A stretch of DNA of 64,000 nucleotides from Solihabitans fulvus (GCF_008386585.1 NZ_VUOB01000015.1:29963-93962), one strand, 5' to 3'. Numbered from the stretch's first letter, positions 24,585-33,221 are shown. Numbers and translations: made by a program. Notes: generated from the sequence alone by a model not told the origin.

Positions 24585-25772
24585 CTAGCCGAAGCAGTGC
24601 CCCTCGCCCCGGTACGTCGGCGTCGTCCGCTCGACAGCGTCACCGCGCACGAGGTGCAGGTGCGTGAACCGCTCGGCCAGCTCGCCGGCCTTGGCGTGCC
24701 GCATCCAGACGCGGTCGCCGAGCCGGAGGTCGTCGGCGGCGCGGCCGACGACGGGGGTCTGCACTTCGCCTGCGCCCTCCAGCGCGAGCAGCTTCAGGCC
24801 GGCCGGCAGGTGGGGCTGCGGCAGCCGGTCCCGCGTCGCGGTGCCCGAGGCCAGGTAGCCGCCGGCGAACAGCGTCGCGGTGCGCCGCCCGGGCCGCCGC
24901 ACCACCGGCAGCGCGAACAGCGCCGCCGGCCTCGGCTGGAACGCTCGGTAGGCGTCGAACAGCGTCGGCCCGAGCAGCCCGGAGCCCGCGGCCAGCTCGG
25001 TGACCGACGGGTCGGACGCGGTCACCTCGAGGCTGCCGGTGCCGCCGCCGTTGACGAACTCCAGCGGCGCGACCGCCCGCACCGCGTCGACCACGGCGCC
25101 CCTGCGCTCGATCAGCTCGACGGCGGAGTGCCGCTGCATCCAGCGCAGCACGACCCCGCGCAGCCGCCTGCCCGGCGGCTCGTCGCCGAGGCCGGCGATC
25201 TGCCCCTCGTAGGCCATCACGCCGACCAGCGTGAAGCCGTTGCGCGCGACGATCTTCCTGGCCAGCGCCGCCGCCTGGGCCGGCCGGTGCACCGGCGAGC
25301 GCCGGGTGCCGACGTGCACCCCTGGCAGCGGCCGCCAGGACGCGTCGAGTTCGAGGCAGACCCGGATGTCCGGGTGGTGGCTACCCAGCGCCGCGTCCAC
25401 CGCGTCGAGGTGTTCGACGGAGTCCACCATGATCGTCACGTGCCGGCGGGCCGCGTCGTCGGCCGCCAGCGCGCGCAGCGCGGTGTGGTCGACGGTCGGG
25501 TAGGCGACCAGCAGGTCGTCGCTGACGCCGAGCCCGTGCAGCCACAGCGCCTCGGCCAGCGAGTACGCCATCACGCCCGCGAACCCCGGCATGGCCAGCG
25601 CCCGCTCAAGCAGGTATCGACACCGGATCGACTTGCTGGCCAACCGCACGGGTCGACCGCTCGCCCGCCGGAGCAGGTCCGAGGCGTTGTGGTCGAAGGC
25701 GTCTAGGTCGACGATGGCGAAAGGAGGGTCGAACTCCTTGGTCGCCGTGTCCAGCCGGGCTCGCCGCTGCAT
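24585..25772 (-). CDS. PLP-dependent amino acid deaminase/aldolase (alanine racemase fold)
   Basis: A 395-residue fold-type III PLP enzyme. The N-terminal barrel opens with PPFAIVDLDAFDHNASDLL, and the PLP-binding Lys47 is in RLASKSIRC. GVMAYEGQIAG and VNGGGTGSLEV are typical of the D-threonine aldolase/D-serine dehydratase-like group. The C-terminal domain contains LRLGDRVWMRHAKAGELAERF and ends EGHCFG, where His and Cys could bind the metal used by this group. ATG at 25772 has AGGAG 8 bases upstream; a longer frame exists but lacks support. It is divergent from the sugar-lactone oxidase gene, a pairing I associate with related actinomycetes. Substrate not known. Confidence 0.82.
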   Translation of the reverse strand: MQRRARLDTATKEFDPPFAIVDLDAFDHNASDLLRRASGRPVRLASKSIRCRYLLERALAMPGFAGVMAYSLAEALWLHGLGVSDDLLVAYPTVDHTALRALAADDAARRHVTIMVDSVEHLDAVDAALGSHHPDIRVCLELDASWRPLPGVHVGTRRSPVHRPAQAAALARKIVARNGFTLVGVMAYEGQIAGLGDEPPGRRLRGVVLRWMQRHSAVELIERRGAVVDAVRAVAPLEFVNGGGTGSLEVTASDPSVTELAAGSGLLGPTLFDAYRAFQPRPAALFALPVVRRPGRRTATLFAGGYLASGTATRDRLPQPHLPAGLKLLALEGAGEVQTPVVGRAADDLRLGDRVWMRHAKAGELAERFTHLHLVRGDAVERTTPTYRGEGHCFG

Positions 25773-25812
25773 CGGGTGCACTCCTGAACGGTACGACGTC
25801 AACCCTTGAAAT

Positions 25813-25827
25813 GTGAATAGCTTTCAC
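25813..25827. promoter_or_regulatory. Palindromic operator candidate between divergent genes
   Basis: GTGAATAGCTTTCAC is a perfect 5-5-5 inverted repeat (GTGAA, N5, TTCAC). It lies 40 bases from each start codon of the divergent PLP-enzyme and oxidase genes, so one bound protein could control both. No adjacent regulator gene is obvious. Confidence 0.4.
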
Positions 25828-25870
25828 TTACGGTCTGTGCATTTCATCACAGCCAGCCGGAGGACCGAGC

Positions 25871-27220
25871 GTGACCGTTCCAGACGTACGGGGCGTGCGA
25901 ACCCAGTGGACCAACTGGGCCGGCACCGCGACCGCCACCCCGCACAGCGTGGCCGCACCGCGCGACGTCGAGGAGATCGCCGAGACGGTGCGCGGAGCGG
26001 AGCGGGACGGCAGGACCGTCCGGCCGCTCGGCAGCGGGCACTCGTTCACCGACATCGCGGCGACCTCCGGGGTCGCCATCGACCTGACCGGCTGGTCGGG
26101 AATCATCGAGGCCGATCCGGCATCCGGCCTGGTCACGGTCCGTTCGGGCACCACGCTGCGCAGGCTCAACGCGGAGCTCGACCGGCTCGGGCTCGCCATG
26201 GCCAACCTCGGCGACATCGACGCGCAGACGCTGTCCGGCGCGATCTCCACCGGCACCCACGGCACCGGCTCCCGCCTCGGCGGCCTCGCCACCCAGGTCG
26301 AGGCGCTCGAACTGGTGCTGGCCGACGGCACCGTCGCGCGCTGCTCGGCGACCGAGCGACCCGACCTGTTCGCCGCGGCCAGGATCGGCCTCGGCGCGCT
26401 CGGCGTGATCACCGCGATCACCCTGCGCTGCGTGCCCTCGTTCGTGCTGGCGGCCGACGAGCACGCTGAGCCGCTGGACGGCGTCCTCGCCAGGATCGAC
26501 GAGCTGGCCGAGGACAACGACCACTTCGAGTTCTACTGGTTCCCCTACGGCCGCAACGCGCTGGTCAAGCGGAACAACCGGCTGCCGGCCGGCAGCGAGC
26601 CCAAGCCGCTCGGGCCGATGCGGCACTACTTCGAGTACGAAGTCATGGAGAACAAGGTCTTCGGCCTGCTCTGCCGGCTCGGCCGCGCGGTCCGGCCGCT
26701 GGTCCGGCCGCTGAACCGGCTGTCCTCCAGCGCGCTGTCCACGCGGTCCTACAGCGACCACTCGCACCGCGTGTTCACCACCAACCGCCAGGTGCGGTTC
26801 GTGGAGTCCGAGTTCGCGGTTCCACGGGAAACATTGCACGAGGTGCTCAGCGAGCTGCGGGCCAGGGTGCCGAGGCTGCGCGAACCGGTGATGTTCCCCG
26901 TCGAGGTGCGGGTCGCAGCCGCCGACGACATCTGGCTGTCCACCGCGCACGGCAGAGACTCCGCCTACATCGCCATCCACCAGTACCTCGGCATGCCCTA
27001 CCGGGAGTACTTCGACCTGTTCGAGTCGGTGGTCGGCGCGGTCGGCGGCCGTCCGCACTGGGGCAAGCTGCACACGCTGGACGCGGCCACCCTGGCCACC
27101 AGGTATCCGCGCTTCGAGGACTTCCGCAGGATCAGAGCCGAACTCGACCCGGCGGGCCGGTTCGCCAATCCCTATCTGGAGCGGGTGCTCGGCCCGAGCC
27201 GGCCCGTGAGCAGCAGCTAG
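25871..27220 (+). CDS. D-arabinono-1,4-lactone oxidase / alditol oxidase family
   Basis: A 449-residue FAD-dependent oxidase of the VAO group. The FAD domain includes RPLGSGHSFTDIA, with His57 as the possible covalent flavin site as in alditol oxidase, and GAISTGTHGTGSRLGGLA. The C-terminal ALO domain ends with RPHWGKLHTLDAATLATRYPRFEDF, the conserved HWGK block. GTG start with GGAGGA upstream. It oxidises a sugar lactone or sugar alcohol with oxygen as acceptor; the exact substrate is not readable. Its stop overlaps the stop of the converging NmrA-like gene by 3-4 bases. Confidence 0.9.
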   Translation: MTVPDVRGVRTQWTNWAGTATATPHSVAAPRDVEEIAETVRGAERDGRTVRPLGSGHSFTDIAATSGVAIDLTGWSGIIEADPASGLVTVRSGTTLRRLNAELDRLGLAMANLGDIDAQTLSGAISTGTHGTGSRLGGLATQVEALELVLADGTVARCSATERPDLFAAARIGLGALGVITAITLRCVPSFVLAADEHAEPLDGVLARIDELAEDNDHFEFYWFPYGRNALVKRNNRLPAGSEPKPLGPMRHYFEYEVMENKVFGLLCRLGRAVRPLVRPLNRLSSSALSTRSYSDHSHRVFTTNRQVRFVESEFAVPRETLHEVLSELRARVPRLREPVMFPVEVRVAAADDIWLSTAHGRDSAYIAIHQYLGMPYREYFDLFESVVGAVGGRPHWGKLHTLDAATLATRYPRFEDFRRIRAELDPAGRFANPYLERVLGPSRPVSSS

Positions 27221-27867
27221 TCGAGCTGCGCGACCGCGTCGGCGATCGGCGTGCCGCCCTCGACGAGCTCCAGGGTGCGCCCGACGGTCGCCGGCGTGTC
27301 CAGCAGCGCCACCAGCACGGCGGCGACGTCGGCGCGGCTCACCGCGCCCCGCGCCACGTGCTCGGCAAGGTGCACCCGGCCCGTCGGCAGGCCGTCGGTG
27401 AGGCTGCCCGGCCGCAGGATCGTCCAGTCCAGGTCCCGTTCGCGCAGGTCCCGCTCGGCGGCGGCCTTGGCCCGCAGGTAGACCCCGAAGACGTCGTCGC
27501 CGGCCTGGTCGGCGCGGTCCGCGCCCATCGAGCCGATCTGCACGTGCCGCCGGACCCCGGCCAGCTCGGCCGCCTCGGCGAACAGCGCGGCGGCGCCGCG
27601 GTCGACGGTGTCCTTGCGCTCGGTACCGCTGCCCGGCCCGGCTCCCGCGGCGAACACCGCAGCCTCCGCGCCGGTCAGGTACTCCGCGACCGAGGCCACG
27701 TCGGCGGACTCGAGGTCGCAGTGCACCGGCACCGCGCCGACGTTGCGCACGTCGATGAAGTGGTCCGGGTTGCGCACCAGTGCGGTGGCCGAGTCGCCGC
27801 GCTCGGCGAGCAGGCCCTCCAGCAGGAGCGCGATCTTTCCGTGGCCACCGGCAATGACTACTCGCAT
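27217..27867 (-). CDS. NAD(P)-binding NmrA/SDR_a5-like protein
   Basis: A 216-residue atypical short-chain dehydrogenase. The Rossmann motif is at the N-terminus as VVIAGGHGKIALLL. ALVRNPDHF follows the second strand, and VFAAGAGPGSG the fourth. There is no YxxxK pair; instead the chain has YLRAKAAAERDLRERDLDWTILRPGSLTDG, typical of NmrA-like reductases and sensors. The ATG is at 27867, 10 bases after the unknown gene to its right, so they form a two-gene unit. It may reduce a quinone-like compound or act as a redox sensor; this is inferred. Confidence 0.8.
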   Translation of the reverse strand: MRVVIAGGHGKIALLLEGLLAERGDSATALVRNPDHFIDVRNVGAVPVHCDLESADVASVAEYLTGAEAAVFAAGAGPGSGTERKDTVDRGAAALFAEAAELAGVRRHVQIGSMGADRADQAGDDVFGVYLRAKAAAERDLRERDLDWTILRPGSLTDGLPTGRVHLAEHVARGAVSRADVAAVLVALLDTPATVGRTLELVEGGTPIADAVAQLD

Positions 27868-27877
27868 GGGATTCAGC

Positions 27878-28498
27878 CTAGGCGGAGGCCGTCGCCAGCA
27901 CCTGCTCGTAGACGACCTCGTTGATCCACCGGGTCACGGCGGTGTCCTCGACCGGGATGCCGTCGTGCCGGCCCGCCAGGTCGAGGGTGACCTCGGCGTC
28001 GGGCTGGGCGGTGACCACGGACAGGCCGTAGCGGCGCGCCCTTGGCAGGCAGTTGGCCAGGTAGTCGTGCGTCATCGCGACCGAGGACGGCAGGACCGTC
28101 GCGGCGTTGCCGAAGCGCGCGAAGGGCACCGAGGAGGCGAGCCCGGTGCGCCAGTGGCGCGCCACGGCCAGCACGCCGACCAGCCGCACGGCTGGGGGCG
28201 GCACTCGACCCTCCATCTCGGGCCACACCCAGGTGGCGACGGTGGTGCGGTCCGCGACGGGCTCGCTACCGAGGCACAGCCGCTCGGCGTGCGCGTCCGG
28301 CAGCAGCTCGGCCACGACGACAACGCGCCTGCCCAGCAGCGTCATCGGCGGCAGCACGACCCCGCGCCAGCCAAGGAGTTCCGCCGCACTGGCCGCCAAC
28401 GTCTCCGTCGCGGCGGGCAGTTCGGGAAGCGGAATGGCCCGCGAGGGCAGCAACCGCGTCTCGTTGGGTGCTGCCGTCCGTGCTGGGGTGCTGCTCAC
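27878..28498 (-). CDS. Unknown 206-residue protein
   Basis: A soluble-looking protein from GTG at 28498, with GGGAGG upstream. It starts with a Pro/Ala-rich leader, followed by a mixed alpha/beta body: LLGRRVVVVAELLPDAHAERL, RLVGVLAVARHWRTGLASS, then SVAMTHDYLANCLPRARRYGLSVVT and VTLDLAGRHDG. The MTHDYLANCLPRARRYG block, with His and Cys, is the most conserved-looking part. I do not recognise the family. It is the first gene of a pair with the NmrA-like gene and may work with it. Confidence 0.6.
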   Translation of the reverse strand: MSSTPARTAAPNETRLLPSRAIPLPELPAATETLAASAAELLGWRGVVLPPMTLLGRRVVVVAELLPDAHAERLCLGSEPVADRTTVATWVWPEMEGRVPPPAVRLVGVLAVARHWRTGLASSVPFARFGNAATVLPSSVAMTHDYLANCLPRARRYGLSVVTAQPDAEVTLDLAGRHDGIPVEDTAVTRWINEVVYEQVLATASA

Positions 28499-28846
28499 GC
28501 TTGGGCCTCCCTAGCCGTGCCGAACTACTGCGTCAGGGAATGGCCTACCAGGAAGCGCGTGGGGTGTTTCCGGCCTTTCGTCGCCGCTGCGATCGACGGC
28601 GTCAAGCGGTCGGTGACCGGTCGATAACCGGTCGAGGGACTTCGGCCCGACGGTACTGCCGTCCGGGTGACCGGCAAGGTGGGCGGTAGATGTCCCAGTT
28701 TGGCGGACAGTGGCCACCGAGGGGCGAATTCCACCTGTGGGCTACCGTCCGGACCTGCACAGCATGATCGGCACGACCTCGGTACGCAATGGTGCGAATG
28801 ACGCAACCGGATGCGTCCCGGCGTCGGCACGACGGCGCCGCCTGGG
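28499..28846. other. 348-base spacer with no supported gene
   Basis: Contains the short direct repeat ACCGGTCGA at about 28616 and 28632. Overlapping open frames on the minus strand are Arg-rich shadows and have no ribosome-binding site that I trust. No RNA gene seen. Confidence 0.4.
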
Positions 28847-29092
28847 CTACTGGAGGTAGCCCTCGACCTCGTTGACGGGCCGGGCGGACGCCTGGTCGGG
28901 ATCCCCTCCGGCAACCCGCAACGCCCGCCGCTGCCGGAGCATGTCCCAGCACTGGTCGAGCGACTCCTCCAGGTGCGCGAGGCGCTGCCGCTCCTCGCCC
29001 GAGTCGAGCTCGCCGGCCATGGTGCGCTGCCGGAGCGAGTGCTCCTCGTCGACCAGTTCTCGAATCCTGCCGAGCACCTCGTGTTCCCGCAC
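28847..29092 (-). CDS. DUF2630 family protein
   Basis: An 81-residue helical protein. It matches the DUF2630 pattern throughout: VLGRIRELVDEEHSLR at the start, ERQRLAHLEESLDQCWDMLR in the middle and VNEVEGYLQ at the end. The start is GTG at 29092 because GGAGG lies 8 bases upstream and family members begin right there. The longer open frame would add about 60 unrelated residues. Function is not known; the high helix content suggests a small coiled-coil dimer. Confidence 0.88.
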   Translation of the reverse strand: MREHEVLGRIRELVDEEHSLRQRTMAGELDSGEERQRLAHLEESLDQCWDMLRQRRALRVAGGDPDQASARPVNEVEGYLQ

Positions 29093-29311
29093 GACGCCGA
29101 CCTCCGTCCGTCCGTGACCCGGCCGCCGGGTCCGCGTTGCCAGCACAACACCTCTGTCGACCATGCGGGACACCGGCCGAACCCGCCACCCGATGGTCAT
29201 ACCGCAAGCGCGGCGAACTCTCGAATGTGCCTGGTGATCATGGGTGCGCGAACGCCGCCGGGGCGCTGGAACCAACCCAGCGCCCCGGCGGTCACACGAT
29301 CTTGCTGACGA

Positions 29312-29953
29312 CTACTGACCCGAGTTGCGACGGGTGCGGCGCACGGCGAACAGCGCGACCGCGCCCGCGGCGAGCAGGCCGCCGCCGAGCAGCAGCGGCA
29401 GGGTCACCGACGCGCCGGTGTTGGCCAGCGGGTTCTCGGTGGCCGCGGCGACCGCGGCGGGCGAGGTGGTCACGCTGGTCGCCGAGCTGCTCGGGGCGTT
29501 CGAGGACGGCGGGGCCACGACGGCGCTCGACGACGGCGCGACGCTAGAGCTGGTCGGCGCGACGCTGGAGGACGTCGGCTTCACGCACGCCGGCACGGTC
29601 TGCTTCTGGGTGAAGGAGAAGCCCTTCTTGCCGTCGGTGTCGTCCCACGCCTTGACGGTCAGCGTGAACGTGTGCGCGACGTCGCCGGCCACGGTCTTGT
29701 CGGTCTTGAAGCTGTCCGGGAAGTTGGTGACGGCGACGAGCTCGGTGTCGTTGTCCTTGAGCTCGACCGTGTTGGCCTTGTCGGCGTTGTAGTAGGTCAG
29801 GTCGACCGAGACCGTCGTCTTGCCGGTCTTGGTGTCGCAGGCAGCAGTCCACGTCTTGTTGTGGGCGCTGGCGGGGGCTGCCAGGCCGACCCAGAGGGTG
29901 GCGGCGACCGCGGTGACCGCGCTCACACCGAGGGCTTTGCGAGCGAACTGCAT
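29312..29953 (-). CDS. LANTG-anchored cell-surface protein
   Basis: A 213-residue exported protein. A signal peptide ends at ASA, and the mature chain begins HNKTWTAAC. The first 95 residues form a beta-rich domain with two Cys (TAACDTKTG and TVPACVKP) that may form a disulfide. A Ser/Pro/Ala stalk follows (SSSVAP repeats). The C-terminus is a wall-sorting signal: LANTG, a hydrophobic helix (VTLPLLLGGGLLAAGAVALFA) and VRRTRR. LAxTG is the motif preferred by class E sortases, and such a sortase is encoded at 46452-47705. ATG at 29953 with AGGAG upstream. Confidence 0.87.
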   Translation of the reverse strand: MQFARKALGVSAVTAVAATLWVGLAAPASAHNKTWTAACDTKTGKTTVSVDLTYYNADKANTVELKDNDTELVAVTNFPDSFKTDKTVAGDVAHTFTLTVKAWDDTDGKKGFSFTQKQTVPACVKPTSSSVAPTSSSVAPSSSAVVAPPSSNAPSSSATSVTTSPAAVAAATENPLANTGASVTLPLLLGGGLLAAGAVALFAVRRTRRNSGQ

Positions 29954-30162
29954 GGGTTCTCCTGTCCGGCGGGACGTCGGGGGCGCAAAAGACACGGGGG
30001 CGACCCGTTCGCTCATGGCGGGTGGGCGAGCGAGGGTCGACGGAGTAGCCACCGTCGCAATACCACCCAAATAGGCATCACCCACTCGGGTGGTGATCGA
30101 CCGGGACAGTAGCAAGAAAGTGACCCTCAGTAGGTCACCGTTCGACAACGCAACCGTCGCGA

Positions 30163-30798
30163 TCACACCGCGCGTGGCGCGACGTCCCCGATTCCCTGCT
30201 CCACGAGGCCGAACGCGTGCTCGGCCACCGGCACCAACGCGGCCGCGATCTCCTCGTTGGACTCACCCGCCAGGGTGCGCCCGAACACCTCGTCGAGCAG
30301 CACGCGGCACACGGTGACCAGCGTGGCGGCCACCATTCGCGCGGTGCCCCCGTGCTCGGGATCCTCCGCGAGCAGCACGGCGGCGAGCGCGTCCTCCCGC
30401 TCCTCGTGGATCTCCCGCAGCCGCGCGCGCAGCACCGGGCTCTCGGTGATCAGCCGCGCGAACGGCTCGCCGGAGAAGCCGAGCGCGGCGTCCCGCCCGG
30501 CGAGCGCCTCGAAGTAGAACTGGCGGATCGCGGCGGCGGCCGACTCGCCGGGGGCCCGCTCGGCGACCGCCCGCGCCGGGCCGGCGACCAGCTCCTCGTG
30601 CAGGTCGAGGACCAGGTCCTCCTTGCGCGGGAAGTGGTTCGTGACGGTCATCTTGGCGACACCGGCGGCGGAGGCGACCTCGGCGATCGTCACCGCGTCG
30701 AAGCCGCGCTCGATGAACAGCCTGGTCGCCACGTGCGAGATCGCCTGCCTGGTCTGCCGCTTCTTCTGCTCCCGCAGCCCCGAGGTCTCCGTGCCCAT
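30163..30798 (-). CDS. TetR family repressor of the efflux/mycothiol operon
   Basis: A 211-residue regulator. The DNA-binding domain spans about residues 10-57, with ERGFDAVTIAEVASAAGVAKMTVTNHFPRKEDLVLD forming the helix-turn-helix. The C-terminal domain is helical (TetR_C-like) and ends IGDVAPRAV. It faces an MFS gene across 111 bases that hold four evenly spaced copies of its likely operator. It probably represses itself and the MFS-mca pair until an electrophile or drug binds. Confidence 0.9.
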   Translation of the reverse strand: MGTETSGLREQKKRQTRQAISHVATRLFIERGFDAVTIAEVASAAGVAKMTVTNHFPRKEDLVLDLHEELVAGPARAVAERAPGESAAAAIRQFYFEALAGRDAALGFSGEPFARLITESPVLRARLREIHEEREDALAAVLLAEDPEHGGTARMVAATLVTVCRVLLDEVFGRTLAGESNEEIAAALVPVAEHAFGLVEQGIGDVAPRAV

Positions 30799-30820
30799 GC
30801 GCCCACTCTAGAGCACTTGA

Positions 30821-30887
30821 TTAGGTCCGACCCAATTTTAGGCTTGACCTACCAACTAGGTCCGACCTAACGTTAGGTCCGACCTAA
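30821..30887. promoter_or_regulatory. Array of four TetR-type operators
   Basis: Four copies of the palindrome TTAGGTCCGACCTAA occur at 30821-30835 (TTAGGTCCGACCCAA), 30838-30852 (TTAGGCTTGACCTAC), 30856-30870 (CTAGGTCCGACCTAA) and 30873-30887 (perfect). Centres are 17, 18 and 17 bases apart. The array fills the space between the divergent TetR and MFS start codons, 23 bases upstream of each. Confidence 0.85.
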
Positions 30888-30909
30888 TCAAGCGTTCAGA
30901 GAGGCGGGC

Positions 30910-32343
30910 ATGACCACCCCAGCCAGCACCGTCCACCCGACAGCAATCCACCCGGCCCAGCCCGCCGACACCGAACGGCTGGACCCCGCGCTGCTCAAGA
31001 TGGGCGCGGTGCTGATCTTCGGCGCAATCCTGTCCGTCCTCGACGGCACGATCGTCAACGTCGGGATCGACTCGGTGGTCCGCGACCTGCACAGCCCGCT
31101 GGCCGCCGTCCAGTGGGTGGCCACCGGCTACCTGCTCGCCGTCTCGATGGTCATGCCGCTGTCCGGCTGGGCCACCGAACGCTTCGGCGGCAAGCGAATG
31201 TGGATGATCTCGGTCGCGCTGTTCGTCGGCGGCTCCGCCCTGTGCGGGCTCGCCTGGTCCACTCCGGCGCTGATCGCCTTCCGCGTGGTCCAGGGCATCG
31301 GCGGCGGCATGATGCAGCCGATCGGCCAGGCCATGATGGCCCAGGCCGCGGGCCCGTCCCGGCTGACCAGGGTGATGGGCCTGCTGGTCGTCCCGATCAC
31401 CTTCGCGCCGGTGCTCGGCCCCCTGCTCGGCGGAGTCATCGTGGCGAACCTGGACTGGCGCTGGATGTTCTACGTCAACGTGCCCATCGGGATCGCCACG
31501 CTGGTCGCCGCCGCGCGCGTCCTGCCGGCCGGCGGCCGGACCGGCGCGCGCAACCGGCTCGACGTGCTCGGCCTCGCCCTGCTCTCCCCCGGCCTCGCCG
31601 CGCTGGTCTACGGCTTCGCGACCGCGGGCGAACCCGGCGGCTTCGGCGCGCCGAAGGTCGTGCTCGCCCTCGCGCTCGGGGTCGGCCTGCTGGCCGGCTA
31701 CGCGGCGCACGCCCTGCGGGGCAGGGGAATCCCGCTGATCGACCTGCGGCTGTTCCGCCGCAGGCAGTTCGCGGTCGCCACCGGCAGCTCGTTCCTGCTC
31801 GGCGCCTCGATGTACAGCTCGATGTTGTTGCTGCCGCTGTACTACGAGCAGGTCGAGCACGCGAGCGCGCTGCGGGCCGGGCTGCTGCTCGCGCCGCAGG
31901 CGCTCGGCACCGCGCTCGTGGTGACCCTGGCCGGACGCCTGGCCGCCAGGATCAGCCCGCGCCGGATCATGGTGTGCGGCATCGGACTCTCGCTCGCCGG
32001 GACCGTCGCGTTCACCCAGCTCGGCGCGCACCCGGCCGGCTGGCTGCTCGTCGCGTCCCTGGTGCTGCGCGGCATCGGGCTCGGCGCGACCATGGCGCCC
32101 GGCATGGGCGCGGTCTACGCGGCCGTCGAACGGCACGAGGCGCCGAGGGCGGCCAGCGCGCTCAACGTGCTGAACCGGGTCGGCGGCTCGCTCGGCACCG
32201 CGGTCCTCGTTGTGGTGCTGCAACAGAACCTCGACACGGCGGCCGACCCGGCCGTCGCCTTCGGCACGACCTTCTGGTGGGCGCTCGGGCTGTCGCTGCT
32301 CACCCTGATCCCCGCCGCGATGTTCCCCGACCGCGTCAGGTGA
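30910..32343 (+). CDS. DHA2-type MFS drug efflux transporter
   Basis: A 477-residue transporter with about 14 helices (EmrB/QacA type). Family marks include LDGTIVNVGIDSV in helix 1, PLSGWATERFGGKRMW between helices 2 and 3, and GVIVANLDWRWMFYVNVPIG (motif C region and the DHA2-typical WRW-FxVN block). It is driven by proton exchange and removes hydrophobic drugs or conjugates. The ATG lies 23 bases after the last TetR operator, with GAGAGG as ribosome-binding site. The mycothiol amidase gene follows after 29 bases. Confidence 0.9.
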   Translation: MTTPASTVHPTAIHPAQPADTERLDPALLKMGAVLIFGAILSVLDGTIVNVGIDSVVRDLHSPLAAVQWVATGYLLAVSMVMPLSGWATERFGGKRMWMISVALFVGGSALCGLAWSTPALIAFRVVQGIGGGMMQPIGQAMMAQAAGPSRLTRVMGLLVVPITFAPVLGPLLGGVIVANLDWRWMFYVNVPIGIATLVAAARVLPAGGRTGARNRLDVLGLALLSPGLAALVYGFATAGEPGGFGAPKVVLALALGVGLLAGYAAHALRGRGIPLIDLRLFRRRQFAVATGSSFLLGASMYSSMLLLPLYYEQVEHASALRAGLLLAPQALGTALVVTLAGRLAARISPRRIMVCGIGLSLAGTVAFTQLGAHPAGWLLVASLVLRGIGLGATMAPGMGAVYAAVERHEAPRAASALNVLNRVGGSLGTAVLVVVLQQNLDTAADPAVAFGTTFWWALGLSLLTLIPAAMFPDRVR

Positions 32344-32372
32344 CAACGCCCCAGATCGACAAGGAGACCCCG

Positions 32373-33221
32373 ATGACCCTGCGCCTGCTTGCCGTGCACG
32401 CACACCCCGACGACGAGTCGAGCAAGGGCGCGGCGACCCTGGCCCGCTACGCCGCCGAGGGCGTCGACGTGCTCGTGGCGACCTGCACCGGCGGCGAGCG
32501 GGGCGACGTGCTCAACCCGAGGATGGACCGCCCCGGCGTGCTCGAGAACCTGGCGGAGATCCGCCGCGCCGAGATGGCGGCCGCCGCCGAGATCCTCGGT
32601 GTGCGGCAACGGTTTCTCGGCTTCGTCGACTCCGGCATGCCGGGCCGGGGCGAACCGTTGCCTGCGGACTGCTTCGCCGCGCTGCCCCTCTCGGTGGCCG
32701 CCGCGCCGCTGGTGGCGCTCATCCGCGAGTTCCGCCCGCACGTGGTGGTGACCTACGACGAGACCGGCGGCTACCCGCACCCCGATCACATCAGGACGCA
32801 CGAGGTCGCCGTCGAGGCGTTCGAGGCGGCGGGCGACGGCGAGGGCCTGCCCGAGGCGGGCGAACCGTGGCAGCCGAGGAAGCTGTACTACCTCGCCCAG
32901 TTCAGCAAGGCCTGGTTCCAGACGCTGCACGACGCGATGACCGGACGCGGCGTCGACTCGCTGCTAGGCCAGGTGCTGGACGAGTGGCCGGACACCGCGC
33001 CCTCGCTCACGATCACCACCAGGGTGCGCTGCGCCGAGTACTTCGCCACCAGGGACAGGGCCGCGCTGGCGCACGCGACCCAGGTCGACCCCGACCACCC
33101 GATGTTCGCCCACCCGAGGGACCTCGAACGCGAGGTCTGGCCGACCGAGGACTACCAGCTCGCGCGGTCGGTGGTCGACCAGGACCTGCCCGAGGACGAC
33201 CTGTTCGCCGGGCTGCGCTAA
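32373..33221 (+). CDS. mca: Mycothiol S-conjugate amidase
   Basis: A 282-residue zinc amidase of the LmbE/PIG-L family. The metal site is HAHPDDES at residues 9-16 and HPDHIRTHE near 138. It has the Mca-type blocks TGGERGDVLNPRMD and YDETGGYPHPDH, and KLYYLAQFSKAWFQ near the centre, which separate it from MshB. It cleaves mycothiol conjugates of electrophiles into glucosaminyl-inositol and a mercapturic acid. AAGGAG precedes the ATG. It follows the MFS exporter on one transcript, fitting conjugate breakdown followed by mercapturate export. The stop overlaps that of the converging MarR gene. Confidence 0.9.
   Translation: MTLRLLAVHAHPDDESSKGAATLARYAAEGVDVLVATCTGGERGDVLNPRMDRPGVLENLAEIRRAEMAAAAEILGVRQRFLGFVDSGMPGRGEPLPADCFAALPLSVAAAPLVALIREFRPHVVVTYDETGGYPHPDHIRTHEVAVEAFEAAGDGEGLPEAGEPWQPRKLYYLAQFSKAWFQTLHDAMTGRGVDSLLGQVLDEWPDTAPSLTITTRVRCAEYFATRDRAALAHATQVDPDHPMFAHPRDLEREVWPTEDYQLARSVVDQDLPEDDLFAGLR

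Noticed and set aside
31113..33221. A 702-codon open frame running through the MFS gene and into mca
   Set aside because: Only the last part is real. The upstream portion is the Arg/Ala-rich shadow of the MFS gene; mca has its own ATG and ribosome-binding site at 32373.
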